DNA from: Burkholderiales bacterium
GTDB lineage: Bacteria; Pseudomonadota; Gammaproteobacteria; Burkholderiales; Burkholderiaceae_C
Direction: 5' to 3'
Assembly (NCBI GenBank): GCA_026954015.1
Contig: JAIXLP010000010.1
Coordinates: 17,780 to 81,779 of the forward strand
Length of the DNA stretch: 64,000 nucleotides
In this document: in pieces, positions 33,724 through 42,990 of the stretch
Layout of the letters: every line of letters starts with the position of its first letter
Position numbering within the stretch: the stretch's first letter is position 1
Notes under the pieces: model-generated
Seen by the model: the letters and a program-made list of their open reading frames with translations, nothing else
The model's database searches: none
Told to the model about the DNA's origin: nothing
Program-made: the position numbers and the translations under genes

Positions 33724-35384
33724 ACGGCCTGATGCAAACCATCGGGCAGTTCATGCCCCACCTGATGCTGGCGCCGATCGCGCTGCCCATGCTCACGGCC
33801 GCACTGCTGCTGCTTGTGCGCGAAGAGCACGAACGCGCCAAGCTCGCGATCGGCATCGCCTCCACGCTGCTCGGCCTGCTCGTGGCCATCGCGCTGCTGT
33901 TGTGGACGCAGGACGGCGCCACCGGGAGCCTGGGCGTGTACCTGCCCGGCAACTGGCCTGCGCCATTCGGCATCGTGCTCGCGCTCGACCGGCTCACGGC
34001 GCTCATGCTGGTCACCTGTGGCATCGTCGCGCTCGCATCCATCGTCTTCGCGGGTGCGCGCTGGCACCGCGCAGGAGTGCTCTACCACTCGCTGTACCAG
34101 TTGCAGCTCATGGGGCTGGCGGGCGCGTTCCTCACCGCCGACCTGTTCAACCTGTTCGTGTTCTTCGAGATCCTGCTGGCGGCGTCCTACGGGCTGCTGC
34201 TGCACGGCTCAGGGCAGGCGCGGGTGCAGTCGGGCCTGCACTACATCGCGATCAACCTGGCCGCGTCGTCGCTCTTTCTCATCGGCGCGGCCATGCTCTA
34301 CGGCATCACCGGCACGCTGAACATGGCGGATCTCGCGCGCATCGTGGGCCAGGTTTCGGTGGCCGACCGCGGCCTGCTGCACGCGGGCGCGGCCATCCTG
34401 TGCGTCGCGTTTTTCATCAAGGCCGCCGTCTGGCCGCTGAACTTCTGGCTCGTGCCCGCCTACGGCGCGGCGGTGGCGCCGGTCGGCGCGCTGTTTGCCA
34501 TCCTCACCAAGGTCGGCGTGTACGCGGTGCTGCGGCTGTGGACGCTGTGGTTCGGCGACGCCGCGGGCCCGTCGATGCACTGGGGGGGCACGTGGCTCAC
34601 GACGGCCGGCATGATCACCATGGCCTGGGGCGCCGTCGGCATGCTCGCATCGCAGCGCCTGACGCATCTGGCGGGTTACGCGGCCATCGTATCCTCGGGC
34701 ACGCTGCTGGCGGTGCTGGGGTTCGGCCAGGACGCGCTCACCGCCGGGCTGCTGTACTACCTGCCCGGCTCCACGATGGCCGTGGCAGCGCTGTTTCTGC
34801 TCGCCGATCTGATCCAGCGCTGGCGCAACGACGGCGCGTCGTGGGCCCCCCACGAACACGACGACACGCCGTTCCTCACGCCGGAGCTGTTGCCCGGCAA
34901 CGGCCTGAATCTGGACGACGACGAACAGATCCTCGTAGGCCGCGTGATGCAGGCGACCGCCGCATTCCTGGGCCTGTCCTTCCTGCTCGCCACGCTGGTC
35001 GTGAGCGGCCTGCCGCCGCTCTCGGGGTTCGTCGGGAAATTCGCGATGCTGGGCGCGCTCTTCGATGTGGCCCAGCCCGGCGGCGCGGTAGGCACGGGCG
35101 CGTGGCTGCTGCTGGCGCTGATGCTGGTGACGGGGCTGGCGGCACTGCTCGCGCTCGTGCGCTGCGGCGTGCACCACTTCTGGGCCGCGCAGGGTCGGCG
35201 CGCGCCGCCGTTGCGCGTCCTCGAAGGCCTGCCCGTGGCCACGCTGCTCGCAGCCTGCATAGGCTGGGCCGTCTGGGCCCAGCCCGCGCTGCGCTACACC
35301 ACGGACGCAGCGCAGGCGCTGCACGCCCCCGCGCTTTATATTGACGCGGTCATGTCCACCCGACCCTTGCCTTCGAATCCATGA
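33720..35384 (+). CDS. mrpD: Mrp antiporter subunit D
   Basis: 554-residue NuoN-like proton-translocating subunit with about 14 membrane helices. Conserved charged helices are visible around FNLFVFFEILLAASYGLLLH and FFIKAAVWPLNFWLVPAYGA, and LVVSGLPPLSGFVGKFAMLG is the usual late helix motif. A hydrophilic insert of about 45 residues (NDGASWAPHEHDDTPFL onward) precedes the last helices. Overlaps mrpC and mrpE by ATGA at each end. Confidence 0.95.
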   Translation: MNGLMQTIGQFMPHLMLAPIALPMLTAALLLLVREEHERAKLAIGIASTLLGLLVAIALLLWTQDGATGSLGVYLPGNWPAPFGIVLALDRLTALMLVTCGIVALASIVFAGARWHRAGVLYHSLYQLQLMGLAGAFLTADLFNLFVFFEILLAASYGLLLHGSGQARVQSGLHYIAINLAASSLFLIGAAMLYGITGTLNMADLARIVGQVSVADRGLLHAGAAILCVAFFIKAAVWPLNFWLVPAYGAAVAPVGALFAILTKVGVYAVLRLWTLWFGDAAGPSMHWGGTWLTTAGMITMAWGAVGMLASQRLTHLAGYAAIVSSGTLLAVLGFGQDALTAGLLYYLPGSTMAVAALFLLADLIQRWRNDGASWAPHEHDDTPFLTPELLPGNGLNLDDDEQILVGRVMQATAAFLGLSFLLATLVVSGLPPLSGFVGKFAMLGALFDVAQPGGAVGTGAWLLLALMLVTGLAALLALVRCGVHHFWAAQGRRAPPLRVLEGLPVATLLAACIGWAVWAQPALRYTTDAAQALHAPALYIDAVMSTRPLPSNP

Positions 35385-35872
35385 ACCGATTCCTGCCCGC
35401 CCCCCTCGTCAGCGTGGGCCTGTTCGCCACCTGGCTGCTGCTGCACCCCGATGCCGGTCGGGGCCACCTGCTGCTGGCCGTGGCGCTCGCGCTGGCGCTG
35501 CCGCTGCTGCTGCGGGGACTGCGGCCGCGGCGCGTGCGCGTGCGCCATCCGATCACCGCGCTGCGCCTGTGCCTGCGGGTGGTGCTGGACACCACGCGCT
35601 CCAACCTTGCGGTGCTGCGCTACCTGCTGCAACCGGCACGACGCCCCCACCCGGCGGGCTTCGTGCGCATCCCGCTGCAGGTACGCGACCCGAACGCGCT
35701 CGCGGTGCTGGCGATGATCGTGTGCATCACGCCCGGCACCGTCTGGGCCGAGCTTGCGTTCGACCGGTCGGTGCTGATGCTGCACGTGCTGGAAGTCGCC
35801 GACGAAGCGCAGGTCATCGCGCACGTGCAGCAGCACTACGAGCGCCCGCTGATGGAGGTGTTCGAGTCATGA
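35381..35872 (+). CDS. mrpE: Mrp antiporter subunit E
   Basis: 163-residue subunit with N-terminal membrane helices and a cytoplasmic C-terminal domain. LAVLAMIVCITPGTVWAEL is the family motif. Begins MNRFLPAPLVSVGLFATWLL in the ATGA overlap with mrpD and ends in a TCATGA overlap with mrpF. Helps assembly of the complex in other bacteria. Confidence 0.93.
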   Translation: MNRFLPAPLVSVGLFATWLLLHPDAGRGHLLLAVALALALPLLLRGLRPRRVRVRHPITALRLCLRVVLDTTRSNLAVLRYLLQPARRPHPAGFVRIPLQVRDPNALAVLAMIVCITPGTVWAELAFDRSVLMLHVLEVADEAQVIAHVQQHYERPLMEVFES

Positions 35873-36144
35873 CCTTCCTGCCCTGGGCGTTGCCCATTGC
35901 GCTGGTAATGCTGGCGCTGGCGATGCTGCTGTGCCTGCTGCGCATGATGCGCGGCCCCGCCGCGCAGGACCGCGTGATGGCGCTCGATGCGCTCTACCTC
36001 AACGCGATGCTGCTGATCATCGTGCTCTGCGTGTACTGGAGCAGCCTCGAAGTATTCGAGGCGGCGCTGCTCATCGCGTCGCTCGGCTTCGTCGGCACCG
36101 CGTCGCTCGCCAAGTTCCTGCTGCGCGGGGAAATCATCGAATGA
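35869..36144 (+). CDS. mrpF: Mrp antiporter subunit F
   Basis: 91-residue three-helix membrane subunit. The core LLRMMRGPAAQDRVMALDAL with its conserved Asp is the MrpF hallmark. ATG 35869 overlaps the mrpE stop; TGA overlaps the mrpG ATG. Confidence 0.93.
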   Translation: MTFLPWALPIALVMLALAMLLCLLRMMRGPAAQDRVMALDALYLNAMLLIIVLCVYWSSLEVFEAALLIASLGFVGTASLAKFLLRGEIIE

Positions 36145-36533
36145 GCGCGCCCGGGATGCCGCTGTGGCTCGACCTGCTGATCTCGCTGCTCGTGGTGGGC
36201 GGCGCGGGCATCGCGCTCGTGGGGTCGTGGGGGCTGTTCACGCTACCCACGTTCTTCACGCGCATGCACCCACCGGCGCTCATCGCCACGCTGGGCTGCT
36301 GGTGCGTGCTGCACGCCGCGCTGCTGTACTTCTGGGCGCAGACCGGGTCGCCCGCGCCGCGCCTGTTCCTGATCGCGCTGTTCGTCGCCCTGACCGTGCC
36401 GATCACCAGCATTTTCCTGATGCGCGCGGCGCTCTTTCGCGCGCGGCGGGCCGGTGCCGACGTGCCCGCGAACCTGAGCGGTCAGGCCTCCTCGCGCGAT
36501 GCAAGCGCGACCGCATCCGGCACCGCGGATTGA
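36141..36533 (+). CDS. mrpG: Mrp antiporter subunit G
   Basis: 130-residue subunit with three membrane helices; GSWGLFTLPTFFTRMHPPAL is the family motif. The last 30 residues are a polar tail. The final 52 bp overlap the 3' end of the convergent nsrR-like gene, so the two mRNAs are complementary there. Confidence 0.93.
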   Translation: MSAPGMPLWLDLLISLLVVGGAGIALVGSWGLFTLPTFFTRMHPPALIATLGCWCVLHAALLYFWAQTGSPAPRLFLIALFVALTVPITSIFLMRAALFRARRAGADVPANLSGQASSRDASATASGTAD

Positions 36534-37027
36534 CGCGTACCGTGCCCGGGGGGCGTGGGCCGCATCGGTACGCCGGCAATCGGCGTGCGCCAGCGCCGGA
36601 CGCTCGCCGTGGTATCCACCTGCACGGGTACCAGGTCGGCGAGCGTCACGCCGTCGAGCACCGCCAGGTAGCTGCGCGTGGCGCGTTCGAGCACGCCCTT
36701 GAGGTGGCAGTTGTTGCGGATGCGGCAGGTGCCGCTGTCCGCGCCGAAGCATTCGGCCATCTCGAAGCTGCTCTCGGTGGCGCGCACCACCCTGCCCACC
36801 ACGATCTCGCGCGGCGGCTGCATGAGGCGCATGCCACCCCCGCGGCCCCGCATGGTATCCAGCAGCCCCAGCGTCGCAAGCTGGCGCACGATCTTGGTCA
36901 GATGGCTGCGTGAAATACCGTGGGCGTCGGCGATTTCGCTGATCGTCACCGGCTGAACACGCTCTTCATAGGCCGCGCAGTACATCAGCACGCGCAAGGC
37001 GTAATCGGTCCACTGGGTCAGATGCAT
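36482..37027 (-). CDS. nsrR: NsrR-type Rrf2 regulator
   Basis: 181-residue Rrf2-family regulator. The start ATG 37027 gives MHLTQWTDYALRVLMYCAAY as in NsrR; a start at 37045 would add six residues. The helix-turn-helix is SEIADAHGISRSHLTKIVRQ. The cluster cysteines are arranged C-x7-C-x5-C in CFGADSGTCRIRNNC, the NsrR pattern for sensing nitric oxide with an Fe-S cluster. No hmp, norB or ytfE target is nearby. A perfect NsrR-like half-site GATGCATTT lies 31 bp upstream. Confidence 0.82.
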   Translation of the reverse strand: MHLTQWTDYALRVLMYCAAYEERVQPVTISEIADAHGISRSHLTKIVRQLATLGLLDTMRGRGGGMRLMQPPREIVVGRVVRATESSFEMAECFGADSGTCRIRNNCHLKGVLERATRSYLAVLDGVTLADLVPVQVDTTASVRRWRTPIAGVPMRPTPPGHGTRQSAVPDAVALASREEA

Positions 37028-37057
37028 GCCATCGTCCGCGCACAAAGTGTCATTTGA

Positions 37058-37066
37058 GATGCATTT
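37058..37066 (-). promoter_or_regulatory. Possible NsrR half-site
   Basis: GATGCATTT matches one arm of the gammaproteobacterial NsrR palindrome; the opposite arm is not conserved. Located just upstream of nsrR, so autoregulation is conceivable. Confidence 0.25.
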
Positions 37067-37138
37067 TATGGATTTGCAGCGCCCGTGGCTGGCCCACGGT
37101 CTTGACGCTACCGGAGCGTGGGCGCGCGGTACCCGTTT

Positions 37139-37357
37139 TCAGTAGTGCGGCGGCAACTCGTCGCGCGGGTCCCGCTGCTCGCCGGGCCCGCCGCTGTCGC
37201 GCAGTTGCTGGCGCAGTTGCGCAACCTGGGTCTGCAGCCTGTCCATTGCCTGCTGCTGGCGGTACAGCGTCAGATTCAGCTGCTCCAGCAGGTCTTCGGC
37301 GTACGCGGCCTTGACTTCAAGCGCTTCCAGGCGCCGCTGCACGTCGCTCGCGGGCAT
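37139..37357 (-). CDS. slyX: SlyX family protein
   Basis: 72-residue soluble coiled-coil protein of unknown function. RRLEALEVKAAYAEDLLEQL forms a heptad-rich helix, and the end DELPPHY is the recognisable SlyX tail. ATG 37357 lies within the stop of the upstream aminotransferase gene (ATGA-type overlap), so it is probably cotranslated with it. Confidence 0.9.
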   Translation of the reverse strand: MPASDVQRRLEALEVKAAYAEDLLEQLNLTLYRQQQAMDRLQTQVAQLRQQLRDSGGPGEQRDPRDELPPHY

Positions 37358-38559
37358 CACTCGGCGAGCGCCAGCGCCAGGCGCGCCACACCCTCGCGGA
37401 TCTTGTGCTCGTCCACCGTCGCAAACGACAGGCGCAGCGTCGTGCGATCCGGCTCGGCGCAAAAGAACGGCGCCCCGGGCACGAACGCCACGCCGTGCTG
37501 GATGGCCCGCTGGGCAAACGCATTGCCGTCTGCGATTTTCCCGCCCGCGCCCGTCAGGTGCGCCCAGATGAACAGACCGCCGCGCGGCTGCACGAACGCG
37601 ATCGCCTCGCCCAAGCGCTCGCGCAGCGCATCGCCCATCGCCTGCGCGCGTTTGGCGTACACCCCGCGCACGTGCGCAAGCGTGGCCGGCATGCGCCCCG
37701 CCTTGAGGTAGTGCGCCGCGGTGGCCTGCGCAAAGGTGCTGGTGTGCGCATCGCTGAACTGCTTGCACATCGTGGCCTTGGCCAGCAGTTCGGGCGGGGC
37801 GATCATCCAGCCCACGCGCAGGCCCGGCGAGAGCACCTTGCTCAGGCTGCCGCAATGCACCAGCAGTTCGCGGCTGCCGGGCACCTGCGCGGAGAGCGCG
37901 AGCAGGCTGGGTGGGGGCGCGTCGCCGAAGTACAGCTCGCCGTAGGGATCGTCCTCGACGATCACGGTCTGGTAGCGAACCGCCAGTTCGAGCACGCGCT
38001 TGCGCCGCTCAAGGCTGAGCGTCGCGCCGCTCGGGTTGCCGAAGGTCGGGATCAGGTACACGAGCCTGGGCCGGTGCTCGGCGATGAGCTGCTCCAGCCG
38101 GTCGGTCTGCACGCCCTCGCCGTCGATGGGCGCGCTCACGAGGTCGGCGCCATACAGCCGAAAGCACTGGATCGTGGCAAGGAAGGTCGGGCCCTCGACG
38201 ATCACCTTGTCACCCTGGCCGATGAGCGTCTTGCCCACGAGGTCGAGCGCCTGCTGGCTGCCCGTGGTGACGATGAGCTGCTCCGGCGCTACGCCCGGGG
38301 CGCCCTTTTGCGCCATGAATTGCGCGAGCTGCTCGCGCAGCGGCTGGTAGCCCTCGGTCGCGCCGTACTGCAGCGCGGCGCCGGGCTCCTGCCGCAGGGC
38401 CTGCTCCGACGCTTCGCGGATACCCTGCACGTCGAACATCGCGCTGTCGGGAAAGCCTCCGGCGAAGCTGATGATGCCGGGCTTGCCCAGCAGTTTGAAG
38501 AGTTCGCGGATCGCGGAGGTTTCCACCTGGTCCAGGCGGGAGGCAAAGGAAATGGGCAT
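37357..38559 (-). CDS. PLP-dependent aminotransferase (LysN/2-aminoadipate type)
   Basis: 400-residue fold-type I aminotransferase resembling the catalytic domain of MocR proteins and 2-aminoadipate/multisubstrate transaminases. The PLP lysine is in CGSLSKVLSPGLRVGW; also AGGFPDSAMF, QYGATEGYQPLREQ, PTFGNPSGATLS and EDDPYGELYF. No DNA-binding domain. Substrate cannot be fixed from sequence; branched-chain or aromatic amino acids are common in this group. Divergent from nth, 79 bp apart. Confidence 0.88.
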   Translation of the reverse strand: MPISFASRLDQVETSAIRELFKLLGKPGIISFAGGFPDSAMFDVQGIREASEQALRQEPGAALQYGATEGYQPLREQLAQFMAQKGAPGVAPEQLIVTTGSQQALDLVGKTLIGQGDKVIVEGPTFLATIQCFRLYGADLVSAPIDGEGVQTDRLEQLIAEHRPRLVYLIPTFGNPSGATLSLERRKRVLELAVRYQTVIVEDDPYGELYFGDAPPPSLLALSAQVPGSRELLVHCGSLSKVLSPGLRVGWMIAPPELLAKATMCKQFSDAHTSTFAQATAAHYLKAGRMPATLAHVRGVYAKRAQAMGDALRERLGEAIAFVQPRGGLFIWAHLTGAGGKIADGNAFAQRAIQHGVAFVPGAPFFCAEPDRTTLRLSFATVDEHKIREGVARLALALAE

Positions 38560-38638
38560 GGGGCGTCTTTCAGTCGTCAGCGGTCAGGTGGGTGATTGTC
38601 GCCAATCGCGGGGCGGCGCGCGCGGCGACAATGCGGTG

Positions 38639-39283
38639 ATGGATCGCGCATCGACAGAGGCCTTCTTCGCGACGCTCAAGGCCGCCAACCCCCACCCGAC
38701 GACCGAGCTCGAATACACCAGCGTTTTCGAGCTGCTCACGGCCGTGATGCTGTCCGCGCAATCGACCGATGCGGGCGTGAACAAGGCGACGCGGCGGCTG
38801 TTCCCGCGGGCCAGCACGCCACAGGCGATGCTGGAGCTGGGCCTCGACGGTCTGGAAGCAGAGATCAGAACCATCGGCCTGTACCACACCAAGGCCCGCA
38901 ACCTGCTGCGCACCTGCACGATTCTGATCGCACAGCACGGCGGCGAGGTGCCGCGCACGCGCGAGGCACTGCAAGCGCTGCCGGGCGTAGGCCGCAAGAC
39001 GGCCAACGTGGTGCTGAACGTGGCGTTCGGCGAGCCGACGATGGCCGTGGACACGCACATCCTGCGCGTGGGCAACCGCACCGGGCTCGCGCCGGGCAAG
39101 ACCCCGCTGGAGGTGGAGCGCAAGCTGCTCGCGCGCGTGCCGCCAGCCTATCTGCCTGACGCGCACCACTGGCTGATCCTGCTGGGCCGCTACGTCTGCC
39201 AGGCGCGCATGCCGCGCTGCTGGGAATGCAGCGTGGCCGCGTACTGTGATTACCAGCCCAAGACGCCGGCGCCCAAGAGCTGA
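38639..39283 (+). CDS. nth: Endonuclease III
   Basis: 214-residue DNA glycosylase/AP lyase that removes oxidised pyrimidines. Helix-hairpin-helix ALPGVGRKTANVVLN carries the catalytic Lys; the catalytic Asp is in MAVDTHILRVGNR. The [4Fe-4S] ligands have the exact C-x6-C-x2-C-x5-C spacing in CQARMPRCWECSVAAYC. ATG 38639 (MDRASTEAFFATLKAANPHP) fits the family; longer frames upstream overlap the divergent gene. Its TGA abuts the stop of the convergent gshA with no spacer. Confidence 0.97.
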   Translation: MDRASTEAFFATLKAANPHPTTELEYTSVFELLTAVMLSAQSTDAGVNKATRRLFPRASTPQAMLELGLDGLEAEIRTIGLYHTKARNLLRTCTILIAQHGGEVPRTREALQALPGVGRKTANVVLNVAFGEPTMAVDTHILRVGNRTGLAPGKTPLEVERKLLARVPPAYLPDAHHWLILLGRYVCQARMPRCWECSVAAYCDYQPKTPAPKS

Positions 39284-40819
39284 TCACACGGCAAACTGCT
39301 CCTGCGCCATATAGCGCAGGCGCCACGCCTCGAAGGTCAAGGTGTCTGCGGCCTCGATCGCGCGCTGGCGTTCGTGCGATTGACGCGCCAGCGTGCAATA
39401 GCGCTCCTCCTGCTCGGACGACCAGGGGCGGGCGAGCACCATCTGGCGCGCCACGTCGGAGCGCGCGGCGGCGAAAGCGATGTAGTCGTTGCCGTGCAGC
39501 CGCGTCACCTGTTCGAGCACCTGTGCCGAGAGCGTGTGGCGCGGCTCGCGTACGGCCGCGCGTGCCTCGGCCAGCGCCTCGGCGTAGGCGCTGCCGCCGT
39601 AGGCCGCGTCCAGACGCTCCGCGATCGGCGCGCAGGCATCCAGAATCTCGGCCGCCCAGTCGGTCAGCAGCACGTCACCGTGCCCGCGCGCCAGCCTCAG
39701 CCCTGGCTCGCGGCCACGCTCGGCCGCAAGATGCTGGTTGCGCTTGAGGTCCGCGATTTCCTCGGGGGTGTCGGGCGGGCTTTCCGAGAGCAGGCAATGC
39801 AGCAGAAAGATATCGATCATGCGCATCGCCTGCGCGGTGATGCCCACGGGCGCCAGCGGGTTGATGTCCATCAGCCGCACCTCGATGTACTCGACGCCGC
39901 GCTCGCGCAGCGCGTGCAGCGGGCGCTCGCCGCTGCGCACGACGCGCTTGGCCCGTATCGTGCCGTAAAACTCGTTTTCGATCTGCAGCAGACTGGTGCC
40001 GAGCTGGTTGTAGTCGCCGCCCAGGCTGCGCACGCCCATGGCTTCGTAGGCGGGGTACGGGCGCGTGAGCGCTTCGTGCAGCGACGCGGCGAAACCCTGC
40101 AGTCCGTTGTAGCTCACCGCCAGACTCGCCTGCGCATCGCTCTGGTAGCCCAGCCGGCCCATGCGCAGCGAGGTGGCATGCGGCAGCCCGAGCGCACCCT
40201 TGCCGTCACCCAGCGGCTGCAGCGCGTGGTCGCGCCCCTCGACGAAGCTCGGTCCGAGCACCGGGCTGGCGCCGTACAAGTACAGCAGCACAAAGGAGTG
40301 GCGCCGGAAATTGCGGATCAGCCCGAAATACTGGTCGGTGTCGATCTGCGGCAACGACCAGTTGTAGTGCAGGCCCGCGATCGTCTGCATGCGTCGGCCG
40401 TAGCGGTGCCCCAGGCCCATGCGGTAGACGCTCTTGGCGCGGCCGATGTTGGACGAGCCGTAGCGACCCAGCGGTATCGTCTCGTCGGGCGGCAGCAGGC
40501 TGGGCATGCTCGCATTCCAGAGCATCTCGGGCTCGCCCTGGCGCGAGAGCACCTGCAGCGCCACCTGGTGCAGCTCGGTGAGTTCGTCCAGACAGGCCTG
40601 CACGCTGGTCTGCGGGTGCGTGATGAGCTCCAGCAGCGACTCGCTGTAGTCGGTGGTGATGCTCGAGTGCGTAAGCGCCGACCCGAGCGCGCGCGGGTGC
40701 GGCGTGAGTGCCAGTTCGCCTGCCGGGAGCACGCGCAGGCCCTCCTTCTCGATACCGCGGCGCATCCCCGCCAGCCTATCGGCGGTAAGCGCGGCCACGC
40801 GCGCGGACAGTGTGCTCAT
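39284..40819 (-). CDS. gshA: Glutamate-cysteine ligase
   Basis: 511-residue ATP-dependent enzyme, first step of glutathione synthesis, of the proteobacterial family 1. MRRGIEKEGLRVLPAGELAL near the N terminus holds catalytic Glu residues; SSITTDYSESLLELIT, IAGLHYNWSLPQ and YIEVRLMDINPLAPVGI are family motifs. Length matches E. coli GshA (about 518). The gene stands alone, with 117 bp of unassigned sequence upstream. Confidence 0.96.
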   Translation of the reverse strand: MSTLSARVAALTADRLAGMRRGIEKEGLRVLPAGELALTPHPRALGSALTHSSITTDYSESLLELITHPQTSVQACLDELTELHQVALQVLSRQGEPEMLWNASMPSLLPPDETIPLGRYGSSNIGRAKSVYRMGLGHRYGRRMQTIAGLHYNWSLPQIDTDQYFGLIRNFRRHSFVLLYLYGASPVLGPSFVEGRDHALQPLGDGKGALGLPHATSLRMGRLGYQSDAQASLAVSYNGLQGFAASLHEALTRPYPAYEAMGVRSLGGDYNQLGTSLLQIENEFYGTIRAKRVVRSGERPLHALRERGVEYIEVRLMDINPLAPVGITAQAMRMIDIFLLHCLLSESPPDTPEEIADLKRNQHLAAERGREPGLRLARGHGDVLLTDWAAEILDACAPIAERLDAAYGGSAYAEALAEARAAVREPRHTLSAQVLEQVTRLHGNDYIAFAAARSDVARQMVLARPWSSEQEERYCTLARQSHERQRAIEAADTLTFEAWRLRYMAQEQFAV

Positions 40820-40936
40820 GATGGTGCAGACTTTTCTTCGAGTTGCGCGGAACTTAGCACGCTGCGGCGCACCGCGTGCGTGCGCGCAGCCAGCACCTGC
40901 GCACGTATCCGGGGTTTTGGCAGCGGGCGCGGGCGC

Positions 40937-41845
40937 TCAGCGATGCGCCGCCATGGCCTTGCCGACCTCGAGTTGGCCCTGCGTCGAGCCGCTTTGCGGC
41001 ACCTGCTCGCCGTCGCGCTCGCACACCTGCGCGAGGCGGTCCGCCAGCTCTTCGGGCACTTCCGGGCCGGTACCGAGGTAGATCCCCTGCGTGAGCGTGA
41101 TGTTGGCGGCCTCGAAGCTGCCAGCGCCCGCGCACAGGATGGTGCGCGTGGGCGCGCTTTCGTGTGTGAGCACCAGCATGGCCGGCACCACCGATGCGGG
41201 CTGCAGCTGCGCGAGCACCTCGGCGGGCAACAGGTCTTCCGTCATGCGCGTGGCGGCGGTCGGTGCGAGCGCGTTCACGTGGATGCCGTATTTCGCGCCC
41301 TCGATCGCCAGCGTCTGCATCATCCCCACCTGGGCGAGCTTGGCCGCACCGTAGTTGGTCTGGCCAAAATTGCCGTAGAGCCCGGTGGACGAGGTGGTCA
41401 TCAGGATGCGGCCGTACTTCTGCGCCTGCATGTGCGGCCATACCGCCTTGCAGCAATGCGCCGCGCCCATGAGGTGCACCTCGACGACGCGGCGGAAATC
41501 GTCCATTTCCATCTTGGCAAACGATTTGTCGCGCAGGATGCCGGCGTTGTTCACCAGAATGTCCACGCGGCCCCAGGCATCGATCCCCTGCTGCACCATG
41601 GCCTGCACCGCGGCGAAATCCGTCACCGAAGCACCATTGGCCAGCGCCTCGCCCCCGGCCTCAACAATCTCGTGCACCACCGCCTGCGCCGCGGACACCG
41701 AACCGCCGCTGCCATCGACCGCGCCCCCAAGGTCGTTGACGATGACCTTCGCCCCGCGCCGCGCGAGCGCGAGCGCATGCTGGCGCCCCAGGCCGCCCCC
41801 CGCGCCCGTTACGATAGCCACCCGATTCGTGAAATCCAAGACCAT
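40937..41845 (-). CDS. Short-chain dehydrogenase (hydroxyacyl-CoA type)
   Basis: 302-residue SDR oxidoreductase. Cofactor loop VTGAGGGLGRQHALALARRG, NNAG in VDILVNNAGILRDKSF, and the catalytic Tyr-Lys in QTNYGAAKLAQVGMM. The sequence most resembles the (3R)-hydroxyacyl-CoA dehydrogenase domain of multifunctional enzyme type 2, with VNDLGGAVDGSG after the first beta-alpha unit; a C-terminal extension of about 50 residues follows the usual SDR core. ATG 41845 is chosen because it places VAIVTGAGG near the N terminus. Divergent from the Nudix gene by 87 bp. Confidence 0.88.
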   Translation of the reverse strand: MVLDFTNRVAIVTGAGGGLGRQHALALARRGAKVIVNDLGGAVDGSGGSVSAAQAVVHEIVEAGGEALANGASVTDFAAVQAMVQQGIDAWGRVDILVNNAGILRDKSFAKMEMDDFRRVVEVHLMGAAHCCKAVWPHMQAQKYGRILMTTSSTGLYGNFGQTNYGAAKLAQVGMMQTLAIEGAKYGIHVNALAPTAATRMTEDLLPAEVLAQLQPASVVPAMLVLTHESAPTRTILCAGAGSFEAANITLTQGIYLGTGPEVPEELADRLAQVCERDGEQVPQSGSTQGQLEVGKAMAAHR

Positions 41846-41932
41846 GGCGCAACCTCCCGTGTGCTCAATTGCCAAAAGCGCGCACTGTAAGTGACGCGGC
41901 GGATCGCCGCCATCGAACACCAGCCGTCCCCC

Positions 41933-42817
41933 ATGTCCAATTCCCCGATCCTGACCGGCCAGCGCCCGCGCGACGCCGCCACCGTGGTGCTGCTGCGCGA
42001 CAGCCCCCGCGGTCTGCAGACGCTGCTGCTGCGCCGCGACACGCGGCTTGCCAACATGGCCGGGATGTATGTGTTTCCGGGCGGCAAGCTCGACGCCGCC
42101 GACCGGTCGGCCTCAAGCGCCGCGCTGCTCGACCAGCCGCCGCAGGCACTGCAGGCCAGCCTGGCCGAACCCGGCACCGATGCCGCCACCGCCGCCGGGC
42201 TGCATGTGGCGGCGCTGCGCGAAGCGCTCGAAGAGTGCGGCATGCTGCTGGCCGAGCCGGCGCGCGCGGGCGCGCAGCTCGATGCGCCGCGCGCGCGCCA
42301 TCTGTTGCACGACGGCATGGCGTTCGCCGACGTGCTGGGCGCGCTCGGGCTGCGCATGGCCACACGCGCGCTGGTGCCGTGGTCGCGCTGGATCACGCCC
42401 GAGGCCCCGGCCATCGCCACGCGCCGTTTCGATGCGCGCTTCTTCATCGCCGAGGCACCCGCGCACCAGCACGCCATGCACGACAACGAGGAGACCACCG
42501 CCAGCCTGTGGGTGACGCCGCGCGCGGCTCTGGAGCGCTACCGCGACGATGCGATCGAACTCGCGCCGCCGCAGATCATGAGCCTGGCGCACCTGAGCCG
42601 CTACGCCAGCGTGGCCGCCGCGCTCGCCGCCGCGCGCCAGCGCCACCCGCCGACGATCCAGCCCGAGCCTTTTGATGAAGGCGGTGTGCTCGTCCACTGC
42701 TACCCGGGCGATCCGCAGCACCCGGTGCACGAGCGTGCCCTGCCCGGCCCGACGCGGCTGTGTCGGCGCGAGCGGCACTTCCTGCCTGCGGACGGGTTCG
42801 AGGCGTTGTTCGCATGA
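41933..42817 (+). CDS. Nudix hydrolase, NUDT19-like
   Basis: 294-residue Nudix-family pyrophosphatase. The Nudix box is split by about 40 residues: VFPGGKLDAADR is followed after the insertion by AALREALEECGMLL, giving the metal-binding RE-x2-EE. This split box is typical of NUDT7/NUDT19-type proteins, some of which cleave CoA esters; pairing with an SDR of hydroxyacyl-CoA type supports that but does not prove it. ATG 41933 gives MSNSPILTGQRPRDAATVVL; an earlier frame at 41891 is possible. Confidence 0.85.
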   Translation: MSNSPILTGQRPRDAATVVLLRDSPRGLQTLLLRRDTRLANMAGMYVFPGGKLDAADRSASSAALLDQPPQALQASLAEPGTDAATAAGLHVAALREALEECGMLLAEPARAGAQLDAPRARHLLHDGMAFADVLGALGLRMATRALVPWSRWITPEAPAIATRRFDARFFIAEAPAHQHAMHDNEETTASLWVTPRAALERYRDDAIELAPPQIMSLAHLSRYASVAAALAAARQRHPPTIQPEPFDEGGVLVHCYPGDPQHPVHERALPGPTRLCRRERHFLPADGFEALFA

Positions 42818-42919
42818 AAAGGCGCGGTGGTGCAAGCACACGGACGCGCCGCACGCTGCAACATAATCGGCGCCCACCAGCGCCGCGACCAGGGCGGTGC
42901 GGCACCGTACTATCACAGC

Positions 42920-42973
42920 AATAGCTGCCAGCGCTTGCCAGGCAAGCGCCAGGGCCCAATTTGATATATAAAA
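42920..42973 (+). repeat. Dispersed palindromic repeat before ferredoxin gene
   Basis: Copy F. AATAGCTGCCA, arms GCGCTTG (42931-42937) and CAAGCGC (42943-42949), then CAGGGCCCAATTTGATATAT ending AAA. The stem extends to 8 bp here. It ends about 18 bp before the ferredoxin start, so it makes up most of that gene's leader. Confidence 0.85.
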
Positions 42974-42990
42974 CAGCACCCGACTGCACC

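Noticed and set aside
37357..38559. MocR-type transcription regulator
   Set aside because: The protein resembles only the aminotransferase half of MocR proteins; no GntR DNA-binding domain precedes it in any frame.
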